64,000 nucleotides of DNA from Sulfurimonas sp. Its GTDB lineage: Bacteria; Campylobacterota; Campylobacteria; Campylobacterales; Sulfurimonadaceae. This document shows positions 16,716 to 23,312 of the stretch, piece after piece. The notes below the pieces were generated by a model. The model saw only the letters and a program-made list of their open reading frames with translations. It was not told the DNA's origin and did no database searches. A program made the position numbers and the translations under genes. Positions within the stretch are counted from its first letter, which is position 1. Each line of letters starts with the position of its first letter. The DNA lies in contig NZ_JBFHGL010000001.1 of assembly GCF_041583195.1 (NCBI RefSeq), positions 282,072 to 346,071 of the forward strand, in the 5' to 3' direction.

Positions 16716-17138
16716 CTACCCCCTAAACTCATAAGAGGTATGAACTACTGTAGGCTCTGGAAGCTTCTCTATTAATCCACCTGCTAAATAATCAGATAAA
16801 TGGGATATATTAGATAATACTTTATCTGCAAATCTCTGAAAAGTTTTGTGAGCTTCATGCGGATTGAAGTGTTTAGCTAAATCACTACAACTCTTTTGAT
16901 CTTTGAAGAACTCTACAGTTTTTTGTGGAAGCATCTGCTTTTCAGTAGATTTATGTTCTGCTATTCTAAGTCTAGTTACCGGAGCATCAAACATAACTAT
17001 TCTACAAAAGAAGTCGTGTATCTGTAGAAGCCCTGCTAACTGCAGATCATTAAGATTATATTTTGATTGAGCTATGAGAGCTTCTTTTTCTATCTCTATG
17101 GATGGTTGTTTTCCATAAAATCTAAATGCTGTATTCAT
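16716..17138 (-). CDS. Phage protein of unknown function
   Basis: A 140-aa protein. The ATG at 17136-17138 overlaps the upstream stop as ATGA and is preferred over an in-frame GTG one codon earlier. It is mainly helical, with LNDLQLAGLLQIHDFFCRIV, FKDQKSCSDLAKHFNPHEAHKTF and LPEPTVV. No TM segment or clear DNA-binding motif is seen. It lies between a winged-helix regulator and the replication protein, so a role in replication control is possible. Not recognised. Confidence 0.55.
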   Translation of the reverse strand: MNTAFRFYGKQPSIEIEKEALIAQSKYNLNDLQLAGLLQIHDFFCRIVMFDAPVTRLRIAEHKSTEKQMLPQKTVEFFKDQKSCSDLAKHFNPHEAHKTFQRFADKVLSNISHLSDYLAGGLIEKLPEPTVVHTSYEFRG

Positions 17139-17407
17139 CACGCTACCGCCAATTCAACTAAAGTAACCGTTTTGTGACTGATAGGACAAGTAACCTTTTC
17201 ATCATCCACAACATAGTGAATCTTTTTAAGGTCGTTTACTCTTGCAGATACTGTAGATGTTTCAAGTTCTAGTTCTTTAGCTATCTCTCTACGTGTAGCT
17301 TTACCATTATGGTTTTTTAAAAAGTCAATGATTAAAACTTTTTGTGTTCCTGCTTTGCCTGTGAAGTTTACACCTCTGTAAGCTTCTAGTGATGTATCTC
17401 TGATCAT
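17138..17407 (-). CDS. Winged-helix DNA-binding phage protein
   Basis: An 89-aa protein with a winged-helix fold: KVLIIDFLKNHNGKATRREI, AKELELETSTVSARVNDL (recognition helix) and HYVVDDEKVTCPISHKTV (wing). I prefer the ATG at 17405-17407, which has AAGGA 7 nt upstream, over an in-frame GTG at 17425. That ribosome binding site can pair with upstream leader sequence (see 17413-17494). The fold resembles MarR-like or replication-initiation accessory proteins. A role in early gene control is inferred from position just upstream of the replication gene. Confidence 0.65.
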   Translation of the reverse strand: MIRDTSLEAYRGVNFTGKAGTQKVLIIDFLKNHNGKATRREIAKELELETSTVSARVNDLKKIHYVVDDEKVTCPISHKTVTLVELAVA

Positions 17408-17412
17408 TTTGT

Positions 17413-17494
17413 GGTCCTTTTGCACTTAGAAAAACCAACAAGCCGATACACCAAAGGACCAACTTTGATATAATTCGTGTTCGGCTTTTCTAAG
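17413..17494 (-). promoter_or_regulatory. Structured leader with possible pseudoknot hiding the ribosome binding site
   Basis: In the leftward transcript, CTTAGAAAA-GCCGA (17494-17481) pairs with TCGGC (17446-17442) and TTTTCTAAG (17433-17425), a 14-bp stem with one internal 8-nt bulge. The loop contains GGTCCTTT (17460-17453), which is complementary over all eight bases to AAAGGACC (17420-17413), the Shine-Dalgarno of the winged-helix gene. The two pairings cross, so they could form an H-type pseudoknot that blocks translation. Seen by eye; not tested by folding software. Confidence 0.5.
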
Positions 17495-17510
17495 TCGAAT
17501 TTAGATTTGA

Positions 17511-17552
17511 GGTTATGCGGAGTTCCTCGCCAAAGTAACTAACCGCATAGCC
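17511..17552 (-). promoter_or_regulatory. Ten-base-pair hairpin in the intercistronic leader
   Basis: GGCTATGCGG (17552-17543 on the minus strand) pairs with CCGCATAACC (17520-17511), with one mismatch (C-A on the minus transcript, G-U on the plus). The 22-nt loop holds GGCGAGGAAC. The hairpin lies upstream of the pseudoknot in the same 165-nt gap between the RHH gene and the winged-helix gene. It could be an antitermination or processing site. No U-tract follows, so it is not a plain terminator. Confidence 0.4.
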
Positions 17553-17589
17553 TCTATAGAACACTTACAGGTGTAAATGCTCTAAGAAG

Positions 17590-17814
17590 CTACTTATCTC
17601 TCATCTTGTCTAATGCTTTTTTCATAGGGTTTTGAAAATCGTCTAATGCTTCAAGTAGAAGCTTTCTAGCGATTGATGCCATTGAAACACCACTTACCTT
17701 TTGCATCTCTAACAGTCTTTCATAATCTTCTAATGTGAGATTGATCGTTACTTTCTCAGAGTGCTTTGCTGCGTTTTCTTCCATTTCTGAACATCCTGAA
17801 ACATTTTCATTCAT
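17590..17814 (-). CDS. Ribbon-helix-helix (CopG-like) regulator
   Basis: A 74-aa protein. After a 20-residue polar N-terminus comes the RHH fold: strand KVTINLTLEDY, helix ERLLEMQKVSGVS, helix MASIARKLLLEALDDF. The ATG is preceded by AAGGGA at the end of the cro-like gene (3-bp gap), so it is co-transcribed with it. RHH proteins are dimeric DNA-binding regulators; here probably a second early-phase repressor. Confidence 0.7.
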   Translation of the reverse strand: MNENVSGCSEMEENAAKHSEKVTINLTLEDYERLLEMQKVSGVSMASIARKLLLEALDDFQNPMKKALDKMRDK

Positions 17815-17817
17815 TTG

Positions 17818-18045
17818 TTAATTCCCTTGAACACTATTTTGAGGTGTGTTATTGTTCTCTTGTAAGTAAGATTTACCGAGATATTTAATCTGTACTTCTG
17901 CTTTTTCAAATATTGTGATAGGAAATTTCATTGTATTTGCAATTTCTCTAGCAACAGATAGCTTAATCGGTCTTGCATGACTAAGCCATCTAACAATATT
18001 TACGGATGAATGGTTTGTCTTTTTTTCTATGTCAATAATTTTCAT
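17818..18045 (-). CDS. Cro-like HTH regulator
   Basis: A 75-aa protein encoded divergently from the CI-like repressor. The N-terminal 50 residues are HTH-like: KIIDIEKKTNHSSVNIVRWL, then KLSVAREIANTMKFPITIF, where SSVNIVRWLS is a candidate recognition helix. The C-terminal 25 residues are polar and Asn/Gln-rich. Size, position and the three shared operators in the promoter gap argue for a Cro-type switch protein controlling the lytic arm. Exact operator preference is unknown. Confidence 0.72.
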   Translation of the reverse strand: MKIIDIEKKTNHSSVNIVRWLSHARPIKLSVAREIANTMKFPITIFEKAEVQIKYLGKSYLQENNNTPQNSVQGN

Positions 18046-18054
18046 AAGAAAATA

Positions 18055-18118
18055 TTACCAAATTGGAAATAAAATATTTCTTAAATACTTTCCTTTTTGG
18101 AAATTTCCTATGTGGTAA
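18055..18118. promoter_or_regulatory. Divergent operator region with three 15-bp repressor sites
   Basis: Between cro and the repressor gene are three dyads: TTACCAAATTGGAAA (18055-18069), TTTCCTTTTTGGAAA (18089-18103) and TTTCCTATGTGGTAA (18104-18118). Consensus is TTTCC-N5-GGAAA or GGTAA. The last two are directly adjacent. The third overlaps a likely -10 for the repressor (GGTAAAAT, about 18115-18120), and the first covers the presumed leftward -10 region, so both autoregulation and lytic repression are expected. Identical sites recur at 19434-19482. Confidence 0.8.
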
Positions 18119-18143
18119 AATTCAATTATATTAAGGATTCAAC

Positions 18144-18791
18144 ATGTTGTTACAAAAAATTAATGATCTTCTCGAAATAAAAGGTAGGGGTACACAAAAG
18201 AAATTAGCTGATTTTATAGGTGAAACTCCGGTCAATGTAAACAGATATATAAAAGGGAGTAGAGATATTCCTGTAGAGATAATTCCCAAGATTGCAGAAT
18301 TTTTTAATGTTTCAACGGATTATTTACTAGGAAATGATATTATAAAGTCACAAGTTAAAACAATTCCCATTATAGGTACTACAAGTTGTGGAGGAACAGA
18401 GTTGAGTAATCATGTAGAAATTGGTGCTGTTTGTTATTATAATGGTGCTTACTATAAAGATAGTCTCTATTGTGTTGTTGCTAATGGGGATAGCATGGCT
18501 CCGGAGATCGAAGATGGAGATGAAATAATTTGTGATCCTGATGTAGTACCTGAAAATGGTGATATGGTGCATTATACAATCGAAAATGAAAGTGCTGTAA
18601 AGGTATTTGTTAAAGATGAAGATGCTTATATTATCCAATTTATTCCATATAATGCCAACGAAAATTTTAAAACAAGAACTTTTAGATTAGATGATGAATA
18701 TACAGCTAATCTGAAAATAGCTAAAGTAGTAGCAGTAAATAAATTAAAGTACAACAATAGAGCTGCAAGATTAAGAATGATAGGAAGATAG
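18144..18791 (+). CDS. CI-type phage repressor (HTH + S24 peptidase)
   Basis: A 215-aa repressor. Residues 5-62 are an XRE-type HTH (TQKKLADFIGETPVNVNRYIK). After a linker, the S24 LexA-like domain carries Ser117 in GDSM and Lys153 in ESAVKVFV, the catalytic Ser-Lys pair. The predicted self-cleavage site is Cys82-Gly83 (TTSCGGTE), a Cys-Gly bond as in UmuD rather than the usual Ala-Gly. RecA-assisted cleavage after DNA damage would induce the prophage. It is divergent from cro and followed 1 bp later by a lipoprotein gene. Three operators lie in its promoter and two more before the early right operon. Confidence 0.93.
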   Translation: MLLQKINDLLEIKGRGTQKKLADFIGETPVNVNRYIKGSRDIPVEIIPKIAEFFNVSTDYLLGNDIIKSQVKTIPIIGTTSCGGTELSNHVEIGAVCYYNGAYYKDSLYCVVANGDSMAPEIEDGDEIICDPDVVPENGDMVHYTIENESAVKVFVKDEDAYIIQFIPYNANENFKTRTFRLDDEYTANLKIAKVVAVNKLKYNNRAARLRMIGR

Positions 18792-18792
18792 T

Positions 18793-19062
18793 ATGAAATA
18801 TATATTAGTAATTATGGGTTTATCTTTATTTTTTAGTGGCTGTAGTCGCACTATTGAGCCTATTCCATTTACATCTCCTGAGGGGAAACAAGGATATTCT
18901 TTATATTGTGGAAAAACAGTTGTTAATTGCTACAAGATAGCTCCTAAAATATGTAAAGGAGAGTATAAGGTGTTAGATACTACTTCTCAAATGCAAACAT
19001 TGAAAACTCAATATTCAGTTTTAAATGTAACTACATATAATATGTCTATAGAGTGCAAATAA
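18793..19062 (+). CDS. Prophage lipoprotein co-transcribed with the repressor
   Basis: An 89-aa protein with a signal sequence and lipobox LFFSGC (Cys17), so it should be an outer- or inner-membrane lipoprotein. The mature part has five Cys residues spaced to allow disulphides (YCGK, NCYK, ICKG, ECK). Its ATG starts one base after the repressor stop, hence expression in the lysogen. Lipoproteins expressed from a resident prophage often exclude superinfecting phages or change the cell surface. That role is inferred from position; no family is recognised. Confidence 0.65.
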   Translation: MKYILVIMGLSLFFSGCSRTIEPIPFTSPEGKQGYSLYCGKTVVNCYKIAPKICKGEYKVLDTTSQMQTLKTQYSVLNVTTYNMSIECK

Positions 19063-19063
19063 C

Positions 19064-19390
19064 TTATTGAGTTTTGTTCTTTTTTTGTGAACTCATTATC
19101 ATAGATCTTTCTTTTTCGCAGTTTCCTGGACTTTCAGATAAAAACATATCTTGCTTTTTTTCTATATTGTTAAAAAAATAACATTCATACATGATCTTTT
19201 GCATCTGATTATAGCCATCTTTCGTTTGAATGATTTGCCATAGTTCCCCTGTCTTTGTATCTAACATATATGTATCTGCTCTTACTTTTCCATTAACATT
19301 TCCGAACACATACCTGCCACCATCTGATGATAAAGAACTAGCATTCGCACAAATGTATATCAGCAATACTATATAAATAAATTTCATCAA
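19064..19390 (-). CDS. Secreted prophage protein of unknown function
   Basis: A 108-aa protein with an N-terminal signal sequence (KFIYIVLLIYICANA, cleavage near residue 17). The centre reads GGRYVFGNVNGKVRADTYMLDTKTGELWQI, matching a pattern seen in many small exported bacterial proteins (G-R-Y-x-F-G ... D-x-Y-x-L-D-T-x-T-G-x-L-W). The tail is Lys/Ser-rich. It is encoded convergently to the lipoprotein with a one-base gap, between the repressor and the right operator. It could be expressed in the lysogen from its own promoter near 19400. A cell-surface or exclusion role is a guess. Confidence 0.6.
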   Translation of the reverse strand: MMKFIYIVLLIYICANASSLSSDGGRYVFGNVNGKVRADTYMLDTKTGELWQIIQTKDGYNQMQKIMYECYFFNNIEKKQDMFLSESPGNCEKERSMIMSSQKKNKTQ

Positions 19391-19433
19391 TTACTCTTTT
19401 TTAGAAAATTAAAATTATTCTAGCTTAACTTTA

Positions 19434-19482
19434 TTTCCAATTTGGTAATAATTTAAGTTTCCTTTTATTTCCAATTTGGTAA
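19434..19482. promoter_or_regulatory. Right operator with two perfect repressor sites
   Basis: Two identical copies of TTTCCAATTTGGTAA lie at 19434-19448 and 19468-19482, both reverse complements of the first cro/cI operator except for nothing in the 15-bp core. A half site TTTCC (19458-19462) lies between them, and another TTTCC starts at 19486. The following 60 bp (19501-19560) are AT-rich and would hold the rightward early promoter, but I cannot fix its -10. The layout parallels lambda OL/OR and implies CI control of the recombination operon. Confidence 0.78.
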
Positions 19483-19548
19483 CATTTTCCTATCAGATTT
19501 ATTTGATGTGTTCAATAAATTACAACTGTCAAAATAATAGTTTATAAA

Positions 19549-19793
19549 GCAAGTAGATAAAGTCAAGCAAAACGGCAACTTTCTCCTTAAAAAAGAAATT
19601 TAACTACTAAGCAATTTTAGATACATAACCTTATTAGGTATGTCTTTGGGTAGGGCTTTAGCCTTTCTACTTGCTCTATAAGCTATTAGTAAAGGCGATA
19701 CGATAAAGGTCAGAAAAAATGATGCTGTTCAGAGAAGTAGATGCAGCAAAGCTAATAGCGGTTTTAGTTGAGAGTGCAGCAACACTCTCTTAG
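19549..19793 (+). ncRNA. Candidate structured phage RNA before the recombination operon
   Basis: The 447-bp stretch from 19391 to 19837 has no clear long gene. It holds the operators at its left and then a series of complementary segments on the plus strand: GCAAGTAGA (19549-19557) with TCTACTTGC (19666-19674), extended by AAAG/CTTT past one bulged base; a nested hairpin ACAT-ACCT...AGGT-ATGT (19623-19643); GCTATTAG (19682-19689) with CTAATAGC (19752-19759); and GAGAGTG-CAGCAA-CACTCTC (19770-19789) followed by TTAGTCTTT. This looks like a folded RNA of about 240 nt with a weak terminator. A leader RNA or sRNA are both possible. No known RNA family is recognised. Confidence 0.4.
19719..19793 (+). 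CDS. Possible 24-residue phage peptide
   Basis: An ATG at 19719 opens a frame of 24 codons (MMLFREVDAAKLIAV...) with AAAGG upstream. It lies within the structured stretch and its end coincides with the last hairpin. It could be a leader peptide, or the frame could be accidental. Confidence 0.25.
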   Translation: MMLFREVDAAKLIAVLVESAATLS

Positions 19794-19837
19794 TCTTTAA
19801 AAATAAAAACACGAAATTATACCATAAGGAGAAAGAT

Positions 19838-20005
19838 ATGGTTGATGATGGAACAAAAGCGATCATAGTGATTCTTTCTTTATGTCTAGGAGCTTTGTTT
19901 TATGCTCTTATAGAAGATAAGACGGAAGCAATAGTGACCGCTTGGAAGATAAAAAGCTTCTTTCAAATGGTAAGAATAAAACTACTGTTAAGGGAGTTAA
20001 GATGA
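19838..20005 (+). CDS. Small phage membrane protein
   Basis: A 55-aa protein with a strong RBS (AAGGAGAAAGAT) and one TM segment (about residues 8-25, AIIVILSLCLGALFYALI). The C-terminus is basic (VRIKLLLRELR). Its stop overlaps the ATG of the exonuclease gene (ATGA, 20002-20005), so the two are probably co-translated. Not recognised; it begins the early right operon. Confidence 0.6.
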   Translation: MVDDGTKAIIVILSLCLGALFYALIEDKTEAIVTAWKIKSFFQMVRIKLLLRELR

Positions 20006-20808
20006 GTAAGATAGAAAAATACAAAGGGTGCATGAAAGTATCTGATGAAGAATACTTTAAAATCCCTGCACTTTCAAATAGTGACTTTAGACTATTAAAA
20101 GAGAGTGTTTTACACTATGAAAATAAAGATTTATTCCAATTAAGCGGATCATCTTTAGAGTTAGGTAGTGCAGTTCATAAGTTGGTATTAGAGCCGGACA
20201 CATTTAATGAAGATTTTGTAATCGAAGATTTTAAGGGTGCGGAACTAAACAAAAACTCTAAAGCGTACAAAGAAGCAAAAGCTGCATGGGAAGATGGTGT
20301 TAAAGGTAGAAAAATTCTATCTAAAGACCTTTTTGAGCAAGTTACTTTAATGGCTAAAAATGTAAAAGCTATTGCCGGTGGACTGCTTCAAGGTGGTATA
20401 GCTGAAAATGCTTTTATATCAGAGTTTGATGGTATGCCGGTTAAATGTAAAGCTGATTACTATAGACAAGATGCAGGTGTAGTTATTGATTTAAAGACTA
20501 CTAAGAGCATTAAAGACTTTAAAAAGTCTATCCTGGAATATGGCTACGGTACACAATCGGCATTTTACTTAGATGTAATCAATAAAGCAGGTTATAAAGC
20601 AGATAGATTCATATTTATCTTGGTTGAAACTTCTGCTCCTTACATGGTAAGTGTGCAGGAAATGAGTTTAGAGAGTATTGAGGAGGGTAGAGCTATTTAT
20701 AGTGAGCTTCTTCAAACTTGGAAAAACTACAAAAATGATGGTGTAGTTAATGTTGTTAAAACTACAGGCTATCCGGAATGGTATTTAGAACAAAGGAGAG
20801 GTGCGTAA
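20002..20808 (+). CDS. RecE-like 5'-3' exonuclease (PDDEXK)
   Basis: A 268-aa protein. I choose the ATG at 20002, which overlaps the upstream stop and has an AGGGAG RBS, over an in-frame upstream ATG. Motifs of the RecE/exonuclease-VIII PDDEXK domain are visible: PALSNSDFRLLKES, LGSAVHKLVLEP, VKCKADYY (D of the active site), VIDLKTTKS (D-x-K) and YGTQSAFYLD (Q-x-A-x-Y). It degrades dsDNA to leave 3' overhangs for the RecT annealase encoded next, with a TAATG overlap. The pair gives the phage its own recombination. Confidence 0.88.
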   Translation: MSKIEKYKGCMKVSDEEYFKIPALSNSDFRLLKESVLHYENKDLFQLSGSSLELGSAVHKLVLEPDTFNEDFVIEDFKGAELNKNSKAYKEAKAAWEDGVKGRKILSKDLFEQVTLMAKNVKAIAGGLLQGGIAENAFISEFDGMPVKCKADYYRQDAGVVIDLKTTKSIKDFKKSILEYGYGTQSAFYLDVINKAGYKADRFIFILVETSAPYMVSVQEMSLESIEEGRAIYSELLQTWKNYKNDGVVNVVKTTGYPEWYLEQRRGA

Positions 20809-21677
20809 TGAATAATTTACAAGTAAGAGAAGATCAAATTAAACAAGGTCTTGTAGCTCAACAAAAAATGGTAAAAAGTCTCTTTGGAGACAAAGCAAAA
20901 GCAGATAAGTTCTTAGCAACTGCTGCAAAGGTGGCAACAGATTATAAGTTAGCTAACTGTAATGTAAACAGTATTATAGATGCTTGTGTAACTGTAGCTC
21001 AATTAAACCTTGATCTTAGTCCGGCACTATCTCATGCTTACATAGTTCCGTTTAAACAATCGGTGCAGTTAATTGTTTCTGCAAGAGGTTACACAGCTTT
21101 ACTTGCTCGTAACGGTTGGAAGCTAAAGAGCTACATAGTAAATGAAGCTGATGATTTTGAGTATGTGATAGATGGCTTTGAAGAAACTATCAGATTTGTT
21201 AAAAACATTGATGATATGGATGAGAAGTTTAGATATGCAGTAGCATTAGCTCAATCTCCGGATGGTACTCTTTACATTGAAGTAATGAACGCTAAACAAA
21301 TTGATAAACATCGTTTAGTTAGCTCAAACCAAAAAGGTAGCAAACCTACAGGTGTATGGGCTGATTGGTTTAATGAGATGGCAAAAAAGACTGTTATCAA
21401 AAAGCTTGTTAAGCAACTTCCACTTGGTGAGGAAATAATGACTGCAGTAGCTAAAGATGATAAACCTATTGAAGCGGAGATCATAGCTGATGAAAAAGAG
21501 ACTGTAGATATAAACTCTATGATTACTAGCCCTGCTACTCCTGAACATGATGAACTCACAGGAGAAGTATATCAAGATAAAGATATTGAAAGACCTGTTA
21601 CTCAAAAGCCTGATATGTCACTACTTGATGGTGTTAATGCTGATTGTACAGATAAAGAGATGGAGGAAGCTGTTTAG
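20808..21677 (+). CDS. recT: RecT-family single-strand annealing protein
   Basis: A 289-aa RecT protein starting at the ATG in TAATG (20806-20810). Conserved blocks are QLNLDLSPALSHAYIVPF, VQLIVSARGYTALLARNG, GTLYIEVMNAKQIDKHR and WADWFNEMAKKTVIKKLVKQLP, in the order seen in the family. Two residues near the C-terminal third (K-K-T-V-I-K-K) contact DNA in the family. The last 80 residues are acidic and variable. It promotes annealing of complementary single strands produced by the upstream exonuclease. Confidence 0.95.
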   Translation: MNNLQVREDQIKQGLVAQQKMVKSLFGDKAKADKFLATAAKVATDYKLANCNVNSIIDACVTVAQLNLDLSPALSHAYIVPFKQSVQLIVSARGYTALLARNGWKLKSYIVNEADDFEYVIDGFEETIRFVKNIDDMDEKFRYAVALAQSPDGTLYIEVMNAKQIDKHRLVSSNQKGSKPTGVWADWFNEMAKKTVIKKLVKQLPLGEEIMTAVAKDDKPIEAEIIADEKETVDINSMITSPATPEHDELTGEVYQDKDIERPVTQKPDMSLLDGVNADCTDKEMEEAV

Positions 21678-21714
21678 GCTTCTTCTTCAAATAAAAATCA
21701 AAGGAAAATAACTA

Positions 21715-22068
21715 ATGAAAAAAAGACTAGCGGTAGCAAACGGAACATATCAAAATAGTGTCGGTGAGACTAAAACAAGATGGGTAAATGTTGGTGTGAT
21801 AGGTATAGCAGCTAATGGTAAAGATTATATGCTTATCGATCCTACTATTAACTTTGCAGCTTTCCCAAGAGAACAGGGTAAGGATATGGTTATGGTAGGT
21901 ATGTTTGAAGATGAACAAAATGCAGGACAGCAACAGCAGCCACAGCAAGGTTATCAACAGCCACAACATCAAACACCTGTTCAAGTATATAAAAATGCTG
22001 CAGGACAACTTACTGATCCGCAAGGTAATTTACTTCTTGATGCAAATGGTCAGCCACGTTATCAGTAA
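21715..22068 (+). CDS. Possible phage ssDNA-binding (OB-like) protein
   Basis: A 117-aa protein. Residues 1-66 form a compact beta-rich domain (VANGTYQNSVGETKTRWVNV, GVIG...YMLIDPTINFAAF) like small phage OB-fold or SSB-type proteins. Residues 70-90 are a Gln-rich linker (GQQQQPQQGYQQPQHQ) and the tail is acidic-poor, unlike classical SSB tips. The position right after exonuclease and RecT supports a single-strand binding role, which is an inference. Start has AAAGGAAAATAACT upstream. Confidence 0.55.
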   Translation: MKKRLAVANGTYQNSVGETKTRWVNVGVIGIAANGKDYMLIDPTINFAAFPREQGKDMVMVGMFEDEQNAGQQQQPQQGYQQPQHQTPVQVYKNAAGQLTDPQGNLLLDANGQPRYQ

Positions 22069-22196
22069 TGAGTGCCTTTAACAAAGTCCTTGAAGCAATA
22101 CAAGGTAAACCACAAAACGGTCATGCACTAGCTAACTTGCAAAACAAAGCAAGTTTGGCTAAAGCTAAAAAAGAGATTGAGGAGATGTTGAGATGA
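22068..22196 (+). CDS. Short phage protein, unknown
   Basis: A 42-aa protein (MSAFNKVLEAIQGKPQNGHALANL...) with start overlapping the upstream stop (TAATG, 22066-22070) and stop overlapping the next ATG (ATGA, 22193-22196). It is helical, Lys/Ala/Gln-rich, and is recognisable only by tight coupling to neighbours. Function unknown. Confidence 0.55.
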   Translation: MSAFNKVLEAIQGKPQNGHALANLQNKASLAKAKKEIEEMLR

Positions 22197-22885
22197 AAAA
22201 CATACTTATGAATACTGAAATGACTAAAGCTATCTTAGAGGGTAGGAAAACACAGACTAGGAGAGTATTGTTAGACTGTAAAGAGTTTGATATTGAAGAA
22301 CATGAAAGTGGATTTAACTTAATTCACGATTACAAATGTAGAATTGAGAATGTCGGTATTTTTTCAACTAAAAAATTATTGATGAGATATTTTTCAGATA
22401 AATATTCTAAATATAAAATAGGCGATATTCTTTATGTTCGTGAAACTTTTGTAAGAGGTGTTGAACATGATGAAAATGATTGTCCTTTAACTACAGAGGA
22501 CGGTAGCGATTGGATATGGAGAACTTACTATCGTGCAGATGATGAACTTATAGAATGGGTAGATGAAGATGGAGAAAATGTAAATGTACCATGGAAACCA
22601 TCTATCCATATGCCTAAAGAGTATGCTCGCATCTTCTTAAAAGTCACGGATGTAAGAGTTGAGAGGTTGCATGATATAACTTATGCAGATGTAAAGAAAG
22701 AAGGATTACCTTTACATATAGACATACCGAAAGAACACTACAACAACAAAATAGCAAATGGGCTATCTATAAATCCAATAGAACATTGGTGGATAAACCT
22801 TTGGAACTCAACAGCTAAAGACGGTTACAAGTGGGAAGATAATCCTTATGTATTCGTATATGAATTTGAAAGGGTAGAGAGATGA
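22193..22885 (+). CDS. ASCH/PUA-like phage protein
   Basis: A 230-aa protein beginning with ILMNTEMTKAILEGRKTQTRRV, the conserved opening of a widespread phage ASCH/PUA-like family (x-x-x-M-x-x-A-I-L-x-G-x-K-T-x-T-R-R). YKIGDILYVRETF and the YARIFLKVTDVRVERLHDIT block follow in the expected order, and the C-terminal part holds the Trp-rich PIEHWWINLWN. ASCH domains are RNA- or nucleotide-binding candidates. The role in phage biology is not established. Confidence 0.8.
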   Translation: MKNILMNTEMTKAILEGRKTQTRRVLLDCKEFDIEEHESGFNLIHDYKCRIENVGIFSTKKLLMRYFSDKYSKYKIGDILYVRETFVRGVEHDENDCPLTTEDGSDWIWRTYYRADDELIEWVDEDGENVNVPWKPSIHMPKEYARIFLKVTDVRVERLHDITYADVKKEGLPLHIDIPKEHYNNKIANGLSINPIEHWWINLWNSTAKDGYKWEDNPYVFVYEFERVER

Positions 22886-23283
22886 ATGAGTTTATAGTGT
22901 GGGATGAAAAACAAAAAAAGTTTATACAGCCTAGTCGTGAAATAGTAATGACTACAAAAGATGGTTTACTAAAAGGTATAAATGGTGGCAATGGTTTTGT
23001 TGAACAATGGAAACCATTTTCGTACATAGGCAAAACAGACATAAACAACAAAAAGATTTATGCTGATTGTTCTATTCTTGAGTTTAAAATGTACGGAACT
23101 AAAAGTGTTGTTTCTGTAAAAGGGTATTTTTATTGGAGTTGCGAAAAATTAAGATATAAGTTTATGTCTTTAGTTGTTGATAATTATCCAAGAAAAGAAA
23201 AAAATATAGAATGGAATAGAGCTATTGGTCAAAGATTTAAAATCATAGACACTATCCAAGAAAATAAACTTGGATTAATTTAA
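22882..23283 (+). CDS. YopX-like phage protein
   Basis: A 133-aa protein of the YopX type: an N-terminal FIVWDEKQKKF (the R-x-x-W/D-x-x-x-K-x-x pattern) and then FSYIGKTDINNKKIYADCSILEF, corresponding to the conserved G-x-x-D-x-x-x-K-x-I-Y-x-x-D-I. The function of YopX proteins is unknown. It overlaps the preceding gene by 4 bp (ATGA) and ends at 23283; the following frame appears to begin inside the gap without an ATG. Confidence 0.8.
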   Translation: MNEFIVWDEKQKKFIQPSREIVMTTKDGLLKGINGGNGFVEQWKPFSYIGKTDINNKKIYADCSILEFKMYGTKSVVSVKGYFYWSCEKLRYKFMSLVVDNYPRKEKNIEWNRAIGQRFKIIDTIQENKLGLI

Positions 23284-23312
23284 AATCTATTCATTTTGAT
23301 ATAGATGATGCC

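Noticed and set aside
17469..17474. TATAAT on the plus strand in the structured leader, as if for an antisense RNA
   Set aside because: It lies within a paired segment, has no supporting -35, and no plus-strand product is evident; kept only as a note.
19770..19789. GAGAGTG-CAGCAA-CACTCTC called as a plain terminator
   Set aside because: The T-tract is interrupted (TTAGTCTTT) and a small reading frame ends there; listed under the RNA candidate instead.
21940..21975. CAG/CAA repeat as a possible trinucleotide repeat element
   Set aside because: It encodes an ordinary Gln-rich linker of the phage protein.
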